Translations under genes and position numbers: made by a program | Part shown: positions 24,046 through 37,779 of the stretch, in pieces | Numbering within the stretch: position 1 is the stretch's first letter | Layout of the letters: every line of letters starts with the position of its first letter | Assembly (NCBI RefSeq): GCF_028554725.1 | Contig: NC_071668.1 | Span: 78,586,719 to 78,650,718 of the forward strand | DNA from: Zeugodacus cucurbitae | Taxonomy: Eukaryota; Arthropoda; Insecta; Diptera; Tephritidae | DNA: 64,000 bases | Direction: 5' to 3' | The notes under the pieces: model-generated | The model's database searches: none | What the model saw: the letters and a program-made list of their open reading frames with translations, nothing else | What the model was told of the DNA's origin: nothing

Positions 24046-27000
24046 TCTTATTCGTTCGAGTGTATCGAAGGGTATTTCGCGGATATTCGCGAAGCTTTAG
24101 TTACTATTAAATATCAAGAGCAAAGCGCCGGATGTACATGAATATTTCCAATTGCTTTTTGTAGCCGCGCAAAATTCCTAAGCATCGAGGAAGCTTTGAG
24201 TAAATGATCCGCTGATGGAAAGCAAATCCATGAAAGCAGACAAATTCGACTCATGGGATATGCAAGCAATGCGATATACGGTGCTTAGTGGCTGGGAATA
24301 ATGTAGGCGCACTGGTATTTGTATATCAAAGTGTGATGGTATTGAGCGTTTTTGGTGGGTTCAACTATACCAGATATACTTATTACCAGAAATACTTATT
24401 TTATATTGTTATTTATTATAAGCGTGCACCTGTCGCACACGCGATTTCGAAGATCGACTTGCATTTGGACAAGCATACATATTATGTAACTGAAAATATA
24501 GTTTGTTCGAATTACCGTTTTTAAAATGGATATGATTTTAATTCAAATTGCTCTGATTAATTATTTTATTATTTTTTCTGAAATTTACTTGAACACAAAT
24601 ATTATATAGGACCTCATCGTGGATGTCGTCAAATTCAATAATTTGCCCATTGAAATAGTATACAGTCAAATAATTGGACAGATAAAAAATTTAAGATTAT
24701 TGTGCAAATTCACTGAAGCAGAGCAATAAAGATATCGTTAAGCTATCAAGCATGAAATGGTTAGCATACACATATGTATGCATCTACATATTGTATCTAA
24801 CGCTTTCGGATATTTCTCGAATGCAACGGCCATTTGTCCACCTGAATGGATTTTTATGTGAATTGAATTGCAACACATTCGCTTTTATTTCACAGTGGAA
24901 TTTCCAGAAAAAACGTGAACAACGACTGGAGTAGCTGAGATAACTACGCTATAATGCCTCAAAATGTGTTCACAGATATAAAACGACACGTGCATTTGCC
25001 AGAGCAAGCGGTAAGTCAACAATGAATTGCTCGTTTAGAATACCAAAAGCAATGGAAAAAAGTGATGTTAAGTTAAAAATAAACAATTTAATGTACACCA
25101 ATGACAATTTAAGAACATTTTATGTAATTTCTAAACTAGTTGTAAAATGATAGTACCGCCTAACTGTCGCTCACATGTGTTATGTGACCATGATCTATAA
25201 TTAAATATCCCTTTAAAGCGCAATTTCGATTTTCAAAATTGGTTTCAAGAAATTATATGAACGCCATTAAGACAGCGAAGACGGCAATAATCACTGAAAT
25301 CACTATATTATTGAATGTTATTTGCCTAAAATTCATATATTAAATTTCTATCTTGATAATGGAACCATCGAACAATAGGAATTATCGGACTGATCTTGTG
25401 ATTTGTAATAATTCTTGCTTTTTGCCATAAAATAGTTGTTATTTAAGTATGTATAATTACGTATAAGATTTAACCCTTTTTACGAGTTTGTTTTAATCTC
25501 CTCCAATAATGTACAAACGAGTATATGTATATATTTCAAATGCCATTTCAAATGTATCACCTCTTTGACAAGTTATTCCCACTGAAAATGCGACAAATGG
25601 CCAAAAAAAATATATCGAAAAAAGTGACAAATGACTTTCAGTGGCAATGAATTTATTCACTGCCATTCTCCCTTTCAAGTGCAATTAATCAAAAAGCATT
25701 TAAAACTCAAAATCAAAACCATTTAGCAAACAGGTCTCCGCTATCGTACTTATAGGAAACGGCAATTGACATAATGCCAGAAAGTCAGACAAGTAAGCAG
25801 GTGAGAGAAGAAATACAGCCAATGGATTGTCGATGTGTCGGTAGAACATTACTCCGGGGATGAAGCGTCGGCTGATTTGTAAGCAAGAACAATAGGATAT
25901 AGAGTGCAAAAACAAATTAGAGCCAATTGACAATGCCGCCTTGAAAGAGTAGAGAAAAAAGTATTGAAAGCCATGTATTTCAGGCGATGCACGGCCAGCA
26001 ACACGGAGGAGGACGCAAACACAATGGCAAATCTAACTCAACTGACAATGGGCTGGCTAATGCAGCTGTCAAGTGCTGCCGCACCGTAGCCGGAGTGTTA
26101 ATGATGGAAATGACAATGGTGGTAAGCTTCAACTGGTGCTTTGTAGTAATTGTAGTGTAGACATAGCATAGGAATGTGATGACGGCCATGATTTAGAGCA
26201 ATATTGAAACTGCTCAAATCGAGGTATGGATTTTACAAATGATAATCATATCACTGTTGACGGCCGAGAATTGACATTACCCCCATGCCCACTCAGTGAT
26301 GCACTTCTCGATTGCCGCAGATACTATATTGACGACGTTTTCGAAGCTTCCATTTGAGCTATTGAAGAGCAGGAGATAATGAAAGGGTACAATCCTTAAA
26401 CATATTTATATATATTATTTAAATTCTCTCGCAATTAAAGGTATTGGATTATTAATGTTATTCCCAGCTATTTTTCGAATGGCTCATATTCCACAAGGCC
26501 ATCTTTAATGATAAACCCGTGATATTTTCTGATTTATCCAACCAGTGAATATACACATATCATAAATTTTAAGCAGATAAAAATCATAAAATTTACTCTT
26601 AATCTAAATCAGGACCACTGTTGTTGTGTGGATGATGAAAAATGATACCGTCATTGCAAGTTTTTGGTAAATAAGATTGTAAGCCATAACTCCATAATAT
26701 GTTTCACTTCATAAACCAATAAAGCGCCCATTTCATTCCTCAATTTGCATAAACACAACTCAAAGTTCAGAAGTTCATTTTGGCTGCCAAACTAGATTCG
26801 CAAAAGCGCCACAATAACAATCAATTTCCAGCTTCTATATGATTTTACTGCTAAACATGATGATGAACTTTGCAAATGTAAATTCACTTGAATTTATTTC
26901 ATTTCCACAGATTTAACCATAAGCACAAAATAAGATTTCATAATTTCAACGAAGGAAATCAAGAGTTATTGTCAGACCGCCGGCTAGTCAACAATTCAGT

Positions 27001-27205
27001 CAGTCATGCAGACAATCCTCTGACGTATGCAAATCAGAGCCGAAATGTAGCAAAAACAACTGTGTGAGGTAGTACACAGAAGAATAAATATGTACCAAGC
27101 GCTGGAGAGTCAAGCAATGACAGGCATTCGAAGACTTAGCGCCCGCGGCAAGAAGCTGAAATTGTCAGCCACGCTTTTCATAGTAATTTCTCTTCCCCTC
27201 CGCCT

Positions 27206-27685
27206 TTGAGACTACTGAAATATTGTGACATTGCTGTGCCACTGTACCCCATAAGAAAGTATAGCTCACCATGCCGATTGTACTCGGCTCCTGTCGCTGT
27301 CGCTGTAGCCCGACCTTGTCTTCCCCTCTTTCCATGTTGTAGCCTAGTTTTCACTATCTTAAGATTTGTTACCTGGTGCTTAGCTTTTATGAGGGCTGGT
27401 GCACTGCACTTAGGCGCTACTTATTCGCACTCGGTGGAAGCCTTGTCCTTGCACTTGCATTCCGAAGCATCCCAGGTTGGTCGTAAGAGTCTGAAGGGAG
27501 GATCAGGTCAGCATTTGCCACAGAAAACTGTCATTTTGGCCAAATGTTTCATTTATTTAAGTCTCATTGTTTGGCTGTTGCTAATGCCACTCCTCGAGCA
27601 AGTACGCTTCGGCTGTTTCTCCTACTATTTTTCCCATATTATGCGCGCTTTTCACTTTTTTGTTATTTCGCTATGTTGTCTCTGA
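27206..27685 (+). CDS. Unrecognised ORF of 159 codons
   Basis: This is the longest open frame outside the transposable elements. By codon-stop statistics for this base composition only a fraction of one such frame is expected, although local GC is higher here. It contains no ATG until codon 62 (the first codon is TTG), is rich in Leu, Cys and Phe, and shows no domain I know. It has hydrophobic runs near its middle and end but no clear topology. A coding role is doubtful. Confidence 0.1.
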   Translation: MRLLKYCDIAVPLYPIRKYSSPCRLYSAPVAVAVARPCLPLFPCCSLVFTILRFVTWCLAFMRAGALHLGATYSHSVEALSLHLHSEASQVGRKSLKGGSGQHLPQKTVILAKCFIYLSLIVWLLLMPLLEQVRFGCFSYYFSHIMRAFHFFVISLCCL

Positions 27686-27828
27686 ATTCCTCCTTCTTGT
27701 GCTGCGGTGACAGCAATGTTATTTAACTGTGTTGCATTCATTTTCAGCATGGCCCTTCTTGCTACTATCTTTATCTGTGTAGCCGTATATTTTCTCAACT
27801 CCTTCTGCTCCTGTAGGACATCTTTTGT

Positions 27829-27873
27829 GCTTGTTTGCTATTTGACGCTTGTTTGCTATTTGACGCTTGTTTA
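27829..27873. repeat. 18-bp tandem repeat, 2.5 copies
   Basis: GCTTGTTTGCTATTTGAC is repeated twice exactly and then partly a third time, giving an in-frame duplication in the overlapping short ORFs. Confidence 0.85.
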
Positions 27874-30800
27874 CTTATTTCCTGTTGCAATTTTAATGTT
27901 GTTGCCTCGTTGGCTCTGCTGAAGCAACAACAACAAGACACCAACTGTAACCAAGTTTATTGCTTTTGGCGCTGCTGTTTCTTAAGGTATGTTTTTTGCT
28001 GCTGTTGTTGTTACTGCCCAAACAGCTGTTGTTTATTACGTAACCATTGGAGCAAATGACAAACAAAACATGCATAATGTCTGCAGTCAATTCCACTCGT
28101 CCTTTACAAGTGCTTCAACTTTTTGTTGCATTATTGCTATAAAATTTAAAGGACTTAAACTGTAAAATTTGAAAGCCCTGCAGAATGCTATAAAGAGTTA
28201 ATTTAAGAGTAAAATTATTACAAAACTAACCATATGCAATGTCGGGAAATCACTTGTGAGAAGAAACCATTAGTAATTCATACAAATATGCTCTCCAGAG
28301 GGCCTTTAAGCAATTATATTCAGCAATTAGCATGCCATTATTTAATATATAAATATTTGTTTATCCTCTCTTAGAATTAATTATCGAAAAAAATCGTTAT
28401 GAAAAAACATCATCAGCTGAAATAGTCAAATTATTTTTTAAGCAACAAAACAAAGATAAAGTAAAAGAACTATTATGTAAAACCGCACTTACTGCTTTAA
28501 AAAAAGAATAAAATGAGCAAACTTCAACGCAAATAAACGAAGTAAAAATTCTGAAGCAAGCAATTGCAGCACTTTCTTTCGCCAACTTGACGATGCTGAA
28601 AGGAGTTTGGTAATTTTTATGTGTGTTTGGTATGTTTTTCAAGTGCATTAAGTTTTCGGTTTCTAAACTACTTCTAGTGTTATTACAACGTACTACTGAG
28701 CTTTTAGGCAGATGTACTGTTGTGCTTTGCTTATCATTGAGTTTCTTTCACTCAACTTCGCTCAAGAATGCAAACAACAGCAATCGATGGGCCAGAAAGC
28801 CAAATCGATGAGGGAGAAAATGCTAGGTTAAAAAACCAAGAGTAGAGTGGAGCAGAAATAAGTAGCCCAGCGGAAATAGGGCAAATTGTTTAGAACTGAG
28901 TTATAACTTCGAAGGGCGACTCGTTAAATAAATGCGCTGAGGCATGAAATAGAGTACTTGAATATGAGAGTTTGAGATCAGTATAAGAGATCTGAATAAC
29001 AAAATAAAATAAAGAAAAGGTAAAGTGGAGAAAAAGAGAACGAATCGAAATTGCTACTGATGAGCAATTTGTCTTTATCTTTATATTTGATACATAAAAA
29101 GATGGTCAGACTAGATGTATTTTATACTAAACTCAAAGAAACTCCGGGTTTTAGGTTCCTTTTAAATAAATTCAAAACAGTCAATACCAATTATAAATAG
29201 GAAAACCATAATATGATCCGCAAAAAGTGTATTGAACTGCTTTCCTTTAGCTCTGGCTGCAACACCAGCGGTTACTGTGAACTCTTACTGCCATTCCAAT
29301 AGTTAGGGTTCATAAATTAATTTAATATATACTCATAAATCATTATGATGTTATATAAAATTACCTTCTGATATTTCTACTTCGAATTCGATCCAACATT
29401 TACTAAAGCTCTACCACAGCTGCTAAAATGCTGACTATATAAGAATCAACCCATGGCTGCTCTCAATTCAGCTCTAATTATTTTTGGTTAATTCAAAGGA
29501 TGCTAACTTCATTTCCAGACACTTCTCACCTATCTACTAGGAATATACATATTTACATTTTCAAGTTTCTGCACTTTCGAATTTCCTCCCCGTTTTTTGC
29601 TCCTTAACAATTTGTTTCGTTTTGTTGTAACTACATGTCAGCAATACTGATTTTTCTGGTCTGCTACAAACACATTTTGCATTTTTTACCAAGTTTTCGG
29701 TAACCTCAGCCACAGTTCTAGCCAGCGTTGAGTTTTAATATTTTCTGTGTGCGTTTCGGCAACGTTTGCAAAAATGTTTTACTTGTGTTCAACGATTTTC
29801 AAGTTAATTCAACATCAAAGAAAATTTCGAGGTAAATAAAAAATCCAAAAAGTAGAATTACTTGCTTAACAGGTAGCAGTAATGAAGCAAAAGTTAACCG
29901 TAGAAAATTTATCCTCAAATTACAGACTACTGACAACAACAACAAAGATATTTTCAAAGCTTACAGGGCACATATAGCGAAGGTAAAAAAGTGGATAAAT
30001 AGATTTATATTTAGACCTTTTGCTTTGTGCTTCTACCTGCTGTGCATACCTATTAAGTTCGTTCAAATGCACGGCAACATTCAACACTAAAGGGAAATTT
30101 CAGATACCCCAGAAATATACTTTTATACACATCTTGAATCTGCACACGACGATACCCCGCCACTGGTCACAGAGAGTGAACATCTAAAGAAATTATATTT
30201 AAGGCTTGCAAACGCGAGCCAAAAGATTTTCTTAAGCCCCATAAAACTCTGCATAACATATTTTGATCCCCTCACATTTCATTTTTCTCGTCCAAATGTG
30301 TATTCCACTTTACAACCTACATTGCACAGAATTCTTATCCCTCTCCCTCGGTGTCTACATTCAGTGCCATTTTCCACCCATTCCCCGGCAATTATAAAAT
30401 CGCATTCAGGTCACATCATTTAATCTGCGAAATTGCATTAACTCTCTTCCAGCGGGTGCTTACATTACGCACATTCTCTTCTGGATAGATGTACATATGT
30501 ATGAACATATGGGTGTTTATGGAATTGAAGCACACCTGCCTACCAACGAACAGGTTGTTCAACACGGACATTTGGGCAAACTGAAACATTTTATTACAAG
30601 TGGCTGAGTTACTGCAAATTTTCAACTGGCAGTGGAACGAAAATACTTTAATTTAAAAAATAGGAGACTTTCATTAAAGGAAATTCAAGAATACATTAAA
30701 CTGTAAATAGGCATAACATTCTGATATAGTCCATACTTAAGGTAAAACCATTAGATATCTTAGAACCGATCCGAATTAGCTTAGATGTGACCAGCTATTT

Positions 30801-32368
30801 AGGCGCCGAAAGCCATCCAACAGGTGTCAAGAATAATGTTAAAAAATTTAAGTTTTTGTTCTGGATTTTTTTGTTTTCCATTAAAGTAGTCAAGTCAATA
30901 ATTACCGATTTGTTGTACATACATATTTAGGTAAAATGGACAATTAACCTTGTCTCTTTAATTAAGCATGGCCATATGAAAAAGTTTGATATTTTTCGGT
31001 GTGCTTTTTTAAGAAGATTTTAAATAACTGTAAAAAGGTGGATAGCTTAGCAAGGAGATAACATTAGACGGCCACTTAATTTTACAGCAACCTTTCACAG
31101 CGATTAAAGTGAAAAGCCCAAAACCAAAGAAAGCTTCTAACAGACCAAAGGAACAAACAACAGCTTAACAGACTAAGCAAGGTAAGCTTCAGAATATACA
31201 TATATACTGCAGCAGCAATGAAAACAGCCGGAAAACTGCAAAATATTGCAGACTCCTCAAAAGAATTTAAGCCACACAGGACACACATACACGCGCAGAA
31301 ATGAAAACTTGGTAAGTGAGCAGGCCAATCAACCGAACTTTGGCCCACATTCTCTACTCTCATGCATTTGCTCTCCATAAAGGCGTACAAGTTTTAAATG
31401 TTGCCTCTCGAAAACTTTGCATTCGCCGCAAAACCTACCAATTTTCTGTTGAATTTGAAAAGCGTAAAGCACATTATATACAGCTACTAGTTCTCGTGGT
31501 AGAGAGAGGTGGAACCACAAGTGGGAGCTAGGAAGATGAAGAGGCCTTGGCAACTTTGTTCTTGTTTTGTTTGCCAGTAAAGTGCATTAGCAATGTAGTT
31601 GGTTTAAAGTAAAAAAAAAAGGAATATTAGATAGATCTGGCACATGTTGAAGCCTGGAAATGTTCTCTGCACTAATAACAATTGGGAGTACGAAGGCAGG
31701 AAAGCTGTTTTGATATGTCTATATATAGTAAAGTTATTCAATGTCGAACATTGTTGCTGTCAATTACTAACTGTTCGAAGGAAATTGCAACAAAAATTAG
31801 GCTGATTCTTAGATTTTGACAAAAGAAAGTTGGATATAATCTATTCTAACGCGCTTGTTTAAAGGTCATTAACGATACGAACTAAATACGTGATAAACTA
31901 TTTTCTTTATTATTTTAATCACCTTAAATCAGTTTCTTTTACTAGTTTATTGAATTCCAAAATATTCAACCCGACTCTAGTACAAATTGAACTTAGGAAA
32001 TTTATTTTACTCTGCATGTCACTGACTTGTCAAGTTACAATCTTAAATAAAATACCAAAATTGCAACAGACGTGCAAATCGGTATACGTTATGTGACAAT
32101 TTTTTTGCAAGGAAACATAACAAAGTTTTTAAAATCATTCTGAGTATGATTTCGCTTTTTCCATAGAGCAACAAATGGAAGAATACGTAGTACATGCGGG
32201 TGGCATAAACTCATCAACAACTTTTACTGAAACTACGCAATTTGAGCAGAAAAAGTAAAGCTTTATGGCGACAAAAAATGCAACTGTTACCATTTTGGCA
32301 GACTGCGTCATTGAAGAGCCGAAATTAAATTTCAGCTGACAAGCCAAATATTGATGACTTCCATCACG

Positions 32369-32392
32369 CACACACACACACACACACACACA
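32369..32392. repeat. CA microsatellite, 12 units
   Basis: Longest CA run in the window. Shorter CA runs are at 690-704, 5215-5226, 8462-8474, 10449-10462 and 20280-20291. Confidence 0.9.
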
Positions 32393-33821
32393 GGTGACAG
32401 TTACTCACACAAAGGGGCATTTTCACTTAGTAAGTACGTAGTGACAACAGGTTAATTGTGACAACAGCTGGGCTAAAGGTACTTGCCACACACCACTCCA
32501 TCAATCTATGGTGTACATAAAGCTTTTTTGCTGTTTTTGTTGTTGTTAGCTTGTTTCTGTTATGAATAAATTTCGTAATTTGCAGCAGCTGATGCCGTAC
32601 GTACTCAAAGTTGACTCTGACGTAAGTGCGTTTATGAGACTTCAATGAAAAGACAAACTTTGGTACGTTGGCTTCGTTTTTTGTTTTGGTAAACAGAGCT
32701 TATAACGGAGCTCTCTAAACATCCGCCAATAAAGGCAGCAGCGCAGGGAACAATAGCACTGCCGACAAAACTTCAGTACAAAGTTAACGTTGAATTTTGA
32801 GCGAAAGTTGCTGCGAAGGTGCTAGGTAGTCAAAAACTTAAACCTACAAGTTTTCGTGATTTAATGAAGCACCTGAATGTGGCCAAAGCTATGGTGCAAA
32901 GTTTGAAAGTCTTAATTAGAATAGCATGACTTACTAAGTTATTGGTGTAAATAGAACTACGTATGGTACACTAGAAGCATAAACTACAGTGCGTGTGATG
33001 AAATTGAATATACTATGTGCGGAGTACAACTTTCAATTGTCTCTTTATCAACATACAATAAGTTTATAAATGACACTGAGTGCATAATCAATCATAATTT
33101 CCGACGATAATTAATTTTTTTGTTTATACAATTAAACTTTAGCAATTAAATTGCTCTGTTATTGTCTTATAGCCTCAGTTGCAAAGTGTTCGCTTAACCC
33201 ACATACTATATTTGTATTTATAAAGCTGATATAAAACCGGAATTCAAATGACGTAGTCTGTCACTGCATATGAAAATAAATATGAAGTATAAGCGGATAA
33301 TCTTGTGCAAATCCGCATATCCTCAAATTATTTTCATTCCTCTTAATCTACTTTAATAGCACTCAAATCACATTTACGTGGAGCAATAATAGTCATCTTC
33401 GCTCTGTTATTTGCGACGCGACCGAAGCAAAAAGAGCTGACTACAAATAATTCACAATTGTTTTCGTGTGCAACGACTAGCATTGACATACACATCGACA
33501 TATAAAAGAAAATAAACGTGTTAAAGAAAACATTCAGCGAAACCTCGACTGAAGCAGTGGAAGCTCGACATGCAGTTGAGCACACGCACATACAGTAAGT
33601 ACATAAATACTTGAGAGCATATGTATACTTTCATGACGATCATTGTGTCTTAATTACACATGTCAGTTGCCATAATCACCATTTGCCTACCATTATCTAT
33701 TTTTTTTTTTTCATGCTTGCATACATACACTTCTCCTTTTTATGTTACGTATACGTCCTGTATGCTCCTGCACGCTACGCTAGCTCTTTAGTCTTGACGT
33801 GGTAATATTCATTTGTTGCAG

Positions 33822-33892
33822 CCGACGTAAAGGCAGAAATTTATTGAAAAAGAGAAGTGAGATGACTGTCTGGCAGTCAAGAGGCGTTAAAG
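33822..33892 (+). CDS. Candidate internal coding exon (71 bp, basic)
   Basis: A plausible acceptor (ATTCATTTGTTGCAG|) precedes and a good donor (TTAAAG|GTATGT) follows. Exactly one of three frames is open throughout: one base, 23 codons reading RRKGRNLLKKRSEMTVWQSR followed by GVK, then one base. It is strongly basic. Acceptor phase 2 and donor phase 1 make it phase-compatible with the candidate exon at 43007-43163. No protein family is recognised. The support is splice signals plus open frame only. Confidence 0.3.
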
Positions 33893-35098
33893 GTATGTTC
33901 TCGTAATTGTGGGTGTTGGAGGAGCGGGCGTCAAAAGAGGGCAGACACCGAGCTGGCCTTGTGTGCGCGCGGCATAAGAGTTGTACAAATAATAAGCTTT
34001 TATGTATTATGGAATTGTTTGTTTGTATATTTTTGATGGCTTCAGCTACTTACGCTTTCATATGTCTTTAATGCCCGTGTGTACTCTTTAACGTGTATGT
34101 GTGCAGATATTTTTACAGATAACAATGCATTAGCACAGGACTCACACAAGATGACTTCCTTCCTTAGCAAATGCAAAAACAAATACAACAACAGCGATTG
34201 CTATACAAGGAAGGGAAGAAAACAAGATAAGTGCCGCTATAAAAGCGAAAGCTTAGTTGGAGGGCAAGATGGGAGGAGCGTTAATTTCTGCAAACAGCTT
34301 GTACACTTTTATTTTCATACTTTTTTTCATGCTTCTCATGTTCTCCTCCCCTTTCGACTTAATGCCTATAATACCGTGGCAGCTGGCGGCTTTTATTGAT
34401 ATCGACCGAAGCCTGCAGCTAATGCTCATAATGATAAATACGAACAACAAAGCAAGTAAATTTCTCCGATTTGCAGCAGCAAGTGAAAGTCTCATGAATA
34501 TTCCCAATATGAGTGTGTAAATGTTGAATATGCTTATGTTTATTGAATTTGAAAAGAAATCTGGAAAAACACATGCCGATTTTTTTAAATTTACTTCAAT
34601 AACTAGCATGCGACTTTTTATGTCTCATTCATATATACAAATATATTTTATACGCACGAGTATATAAACGTGAATGTATGTATGTTTTCAGTTTCCAAAG
34701 AAATCACATTTGGTCAGATGTCAACAATAGCCTGACCTTTTTATCTCATTTTGATTATTTCACTGTCGCCCCGACAGTCAATTACTTCATGTAGCCTATT
34801 GTGGCAAATTTTACGATACTTTAATACTGCTCAACTCAGCTCACCTTCATTCACCCAATTACCATCAACGGAGCCATTTCTTTCCTCTCTACCGTCTCAG
34901 CAATAACGTACAATTTCGATTTTTCTTGCAAGCAGCAGAAAGCTAACCACAGCCAAAGCTGTGCGTTCACATTCATGTGCTCCCTGAGAGTCCCTGATCA
35001 CTTCAAGTCGGCAGTCGACGCATTGTCTAATGGAAATTTGCCACTTAATGTTATTTGTGTAATTCACCAGCACGTTTAACCTGCAGTGACCTCAGGCG

Positions 35099-35160
35099 AT
35101 GAGGGACTCGTACAAAGACAAAGTATTCGGAGAAGCACGGTGGAAGTTTATTAGGTCCAA
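35099..35160 (+). CDS. Candidate start-codon exon (20 codons + 2 bases)
   Basis: ATG at 35099 opens MRDSYKDKVFGEARWKFIRS and reaches a donor at 35160 (TCCAA|GTAAGT). The other two frames are closed. The amino-acid composition (charged, with Trp and aromatic residues) looks protein-like. An in-frame TGA lies upstream of the ATG, so the piece is either a first coding exon or follows an acceptor at CCTCAG|GCG (35095). Its donor phase does not match the exon candidate at 43007. Function not recognised. Confidence 0.25.
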
Positions 35161-36549
35161 GTAAGTTGTCATTGATTTTGGTAATATTAAAGTTTTATTA
35201 TCATATATACATAGAAAGATCTAAAGAACCGTGTTTCTTAAAGCCATTTTATCATATAAGTTTACGAATTGCAAATACAAATTGAGCAAATCTCTACAAT
35301 TCATACGGACATAATGGTGCTCCCCTTAAAGCATTAACGTAACACATAATCATAATTTAAAGTGAGCGCAAAAATAGATTCCCAAAAGACTGATTAAGCC
35401 GTCATAGTGCTAGGAAACAGAATGTTGAGCTAACAGCTTAACGAGACGAGCAATCATCATCCTCTTGGCAAAGGCGGAAGTTGCACTAATGCAAAATTTC
35501 ACTACTACCTTTTACACTCAATAAATTTTAACACATCGCACAGCGAACGAAATTGGAGTGACCGCGTGTGCATTTGCAAGCACATAAATATGTATGTAGC
35601 ACACATGAACACATTGAAGCAAAAAATATGACAATAACAGTAACTTGTCGGGAAAGTACATAAATGGTTCAGTGTTGAAACGAATAATAGCAACTCGACG
35701 TGTCTGGAGTGAATAAAACCTCATGCAAAACTAGAAAACTAAATGGTTAAACACACAAATGTATGGCATAAACTATAATTAGATAGACTTCTGTACATAA
35801 GAGCTGTGAGAGGGAACTCGCAAGACCAAGCTTAAAACTTATAAATAGCGACAAACACTCAACTAAGCCCTAGTCCAGATACTACTGTATGAAATTATGT
35901 GGGCGAGTTATATTTCCGGCCGATGTATTGTAAAATGTACAACTACTTTCCTAAAACAAAAGAGCTGGTGAACATGTAAAGAAAAAATAACAAACAAATT
36001 CTTATGGAAATTCTCTCCCAATCCTACGGGGTTATGATTAAAGTATACTATACAGAAATTTGCAAAAATATACATTTCGAAACATTTATGCCAGCCCGAA
36101 GTAAGTGAGCCGAACTTTAATGTACTGCCGGTAGTTTATGAGCTATACTTGTTAGTCCACCACATCGTTGTGGTGTAATGATCACAATGGGAAAGCAACA
36201 AGACTAACAACAATAATTTGTTTATACGCTAACAAGCAAAAGCTTGCAACAATCGCTGTAGTTGTAAAATGCCAACAGCTACATACTTCATTATATACAT
36301 ATACTTACATATATCATAAGAAGTTAAAATTGGTCGCGAGGTTCTATTAGCAAACTAGATTGCTGGAAAAAATTACAAACACATAATGGTGTAATAACAA
36401 AAAAAAATAGATTTTCACAAATACACATAGACGATTTGACCAAAATTCGTGGAGAAGTACTCGCATATTCACATTAGCGAACTACTCAAAAACGTTCTCG
36501 GATTGCAAAAAAATATACCGTAATTTTAATATTCCATCTTACGTCACTT

Positions 36550-37779
36550 TTTATACTCTCGTTATACTCTCGCAACAAAGTTGCTACGAGAGTATTATAG
36601 TATAAGAAGGTTAAGTTCGAAGATGTGCAAAATCGGTCCACTGCCACGCCACTGGCGAAAGCCGAAACCTTATACAGTGTCATAACTAAGCCATTAATAA
36701 AGTTATGAAAATAAAATATGGAACATCGGATCGCATTAGGGAAGGGCACACTTGGATGTAATTTTTTTGGAAAAGTGTTGACCCCGCCCCAAATAGGTTT
36801 TTTGTATATATCTTCCAAACCAATACAGCAATATAAACCAAACTTTCTGAAGTCGTTTCTTGTAGCCATTTCCTTATACAGTCCAAAAATGAAAGAATCG
36901 GATAATAACCACGCCCACCTCCCATACAAAGGTTAGGTTGAAAATGACTAAAAGTGGGTTAACTCACTAACGAGAAACGTCAGTAACATCAAATTTTACA
37001 TAAGAAATGGCAGAAGGAAGCTGCACTGAATTTTTTTTACAAAATGGAAAAAGGGAGTGGCGTCGCCCACTTATGGGTCAAGAACTACTTGACCGATTTC
37101 AATGAAATTTGGTATATAACATTTTCTTGACACCCTGATGACACGGGTGGAATATCGGCGAAATCGGTTCACAACTACGCCTACTTCCATATAACTCAAT
37201 TTTGAATCCTTCTGATTCGTACATTTTATAATACATATATACATTAGGAACAAATGAAGATAGCGAAATAAAACTTTACACAAATATTGTATTTGAGCTG
37301 TGACATCACTTGTGGAGAAATTGGCAAAATCGGACCATAACTTTTCAAGGCCCCTGATATAGAACATGAAGAACTCAGTGCCTAAGGGTAATTTTTCATC
37401 GAAATTATAGGTAAATCTCTCAGACATTTTAATGTAATTCATTCCCTCTGAATTTTTTCTTAAAACAGTTTGTCTCTGTACCAAAAATGGTTAAATCGGG
37501 TCATAACTTCCCCCAGATCCCATATACCTAATTATAAGTAATATAAAATTATGTGAGAGAATAGTCTTCGATATATTGTATCTTGGTGGCGAAAACGAGT
37601 GAAATCGGTTTAGGAACTACCTCAGTCCCCATATACTATTTATGATGATTTTCGTTATTCTATTGAACTTTATACCCAATATATGGGTCGAATTGTGTTA
37701 TCTTTATAAAATTACATCAATAAATTGCGTGAGTATAAAATGTTCGGTTGTACCCGAACTTAGCCTTTCCTTACTTGTT
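36550..37779 (-). repeat. Dispersed repeat of about 1.2 kb, copy 2, inverted
   Basis: Minus-strand homologue of 17985-19184. It starts AACAAGTAAGGAAAGGC at 37779, has the same GTACAACCGAACATTTTATAC segment, and ends at the left in a hairpin (CTCTCGCAAC...GTTGCTACGAGAG, 36567-36594), beside which an ATACTCTCGTT unit is duplicated. Compared with copy 1 it lacks roughly 0.2 kb just before the terminal hairpin, including the GACG-repeat run. The ORFs on it (for example 147 codons at 36486-36929, minus) are not preserved in copy 1 and are judged accidental. Confidence 0.85.

Larger units (their letters stand above)
22455..33821. other. Long unannotated stretch upstream of the minus-strand exon candidate
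   Basis: Probable 5' flank or 5'UTR of the 22331-22454 exon, then AT-rich DNA. Landmarks are the CRE (22937), a TATA-type motif (24008), the 159-codon ORF (27206), the 18-bp tandem repeat (27829), two good plus-strand donor sequences at 31181 (GCAAG|GTAAGC) and 31311 (CTTG|GTAAGT, preceded by an ATG at 31301), and the CA12 run. A 60-codon ORF with a signal-like start lies at 24752-24934. No complete gene structure emerges. Confidence 0.55.

Noticed and set aside
24895..25013. Acceptor TTTATTTCACAG and donor GCG|GTAAGT flanking about 115 bp
   Set aside because: The splice signals are good but every frame has a stop; at most a non-coding exon, with no other support.
34269..34520. 83-codon ORF with a hydrophobic start
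   Set aside because: Met/Ile/Leu-rich throughout, no cleavage-like site, no conserved-looking mature part.
36486..37484. Minus-strand ORFs of 147 and 137 codons in repeat copy 2
   Set aside because: The frames are not maintained in the homologous copy at 17985-19184, so they are accidental openings in a non-coding repeat.
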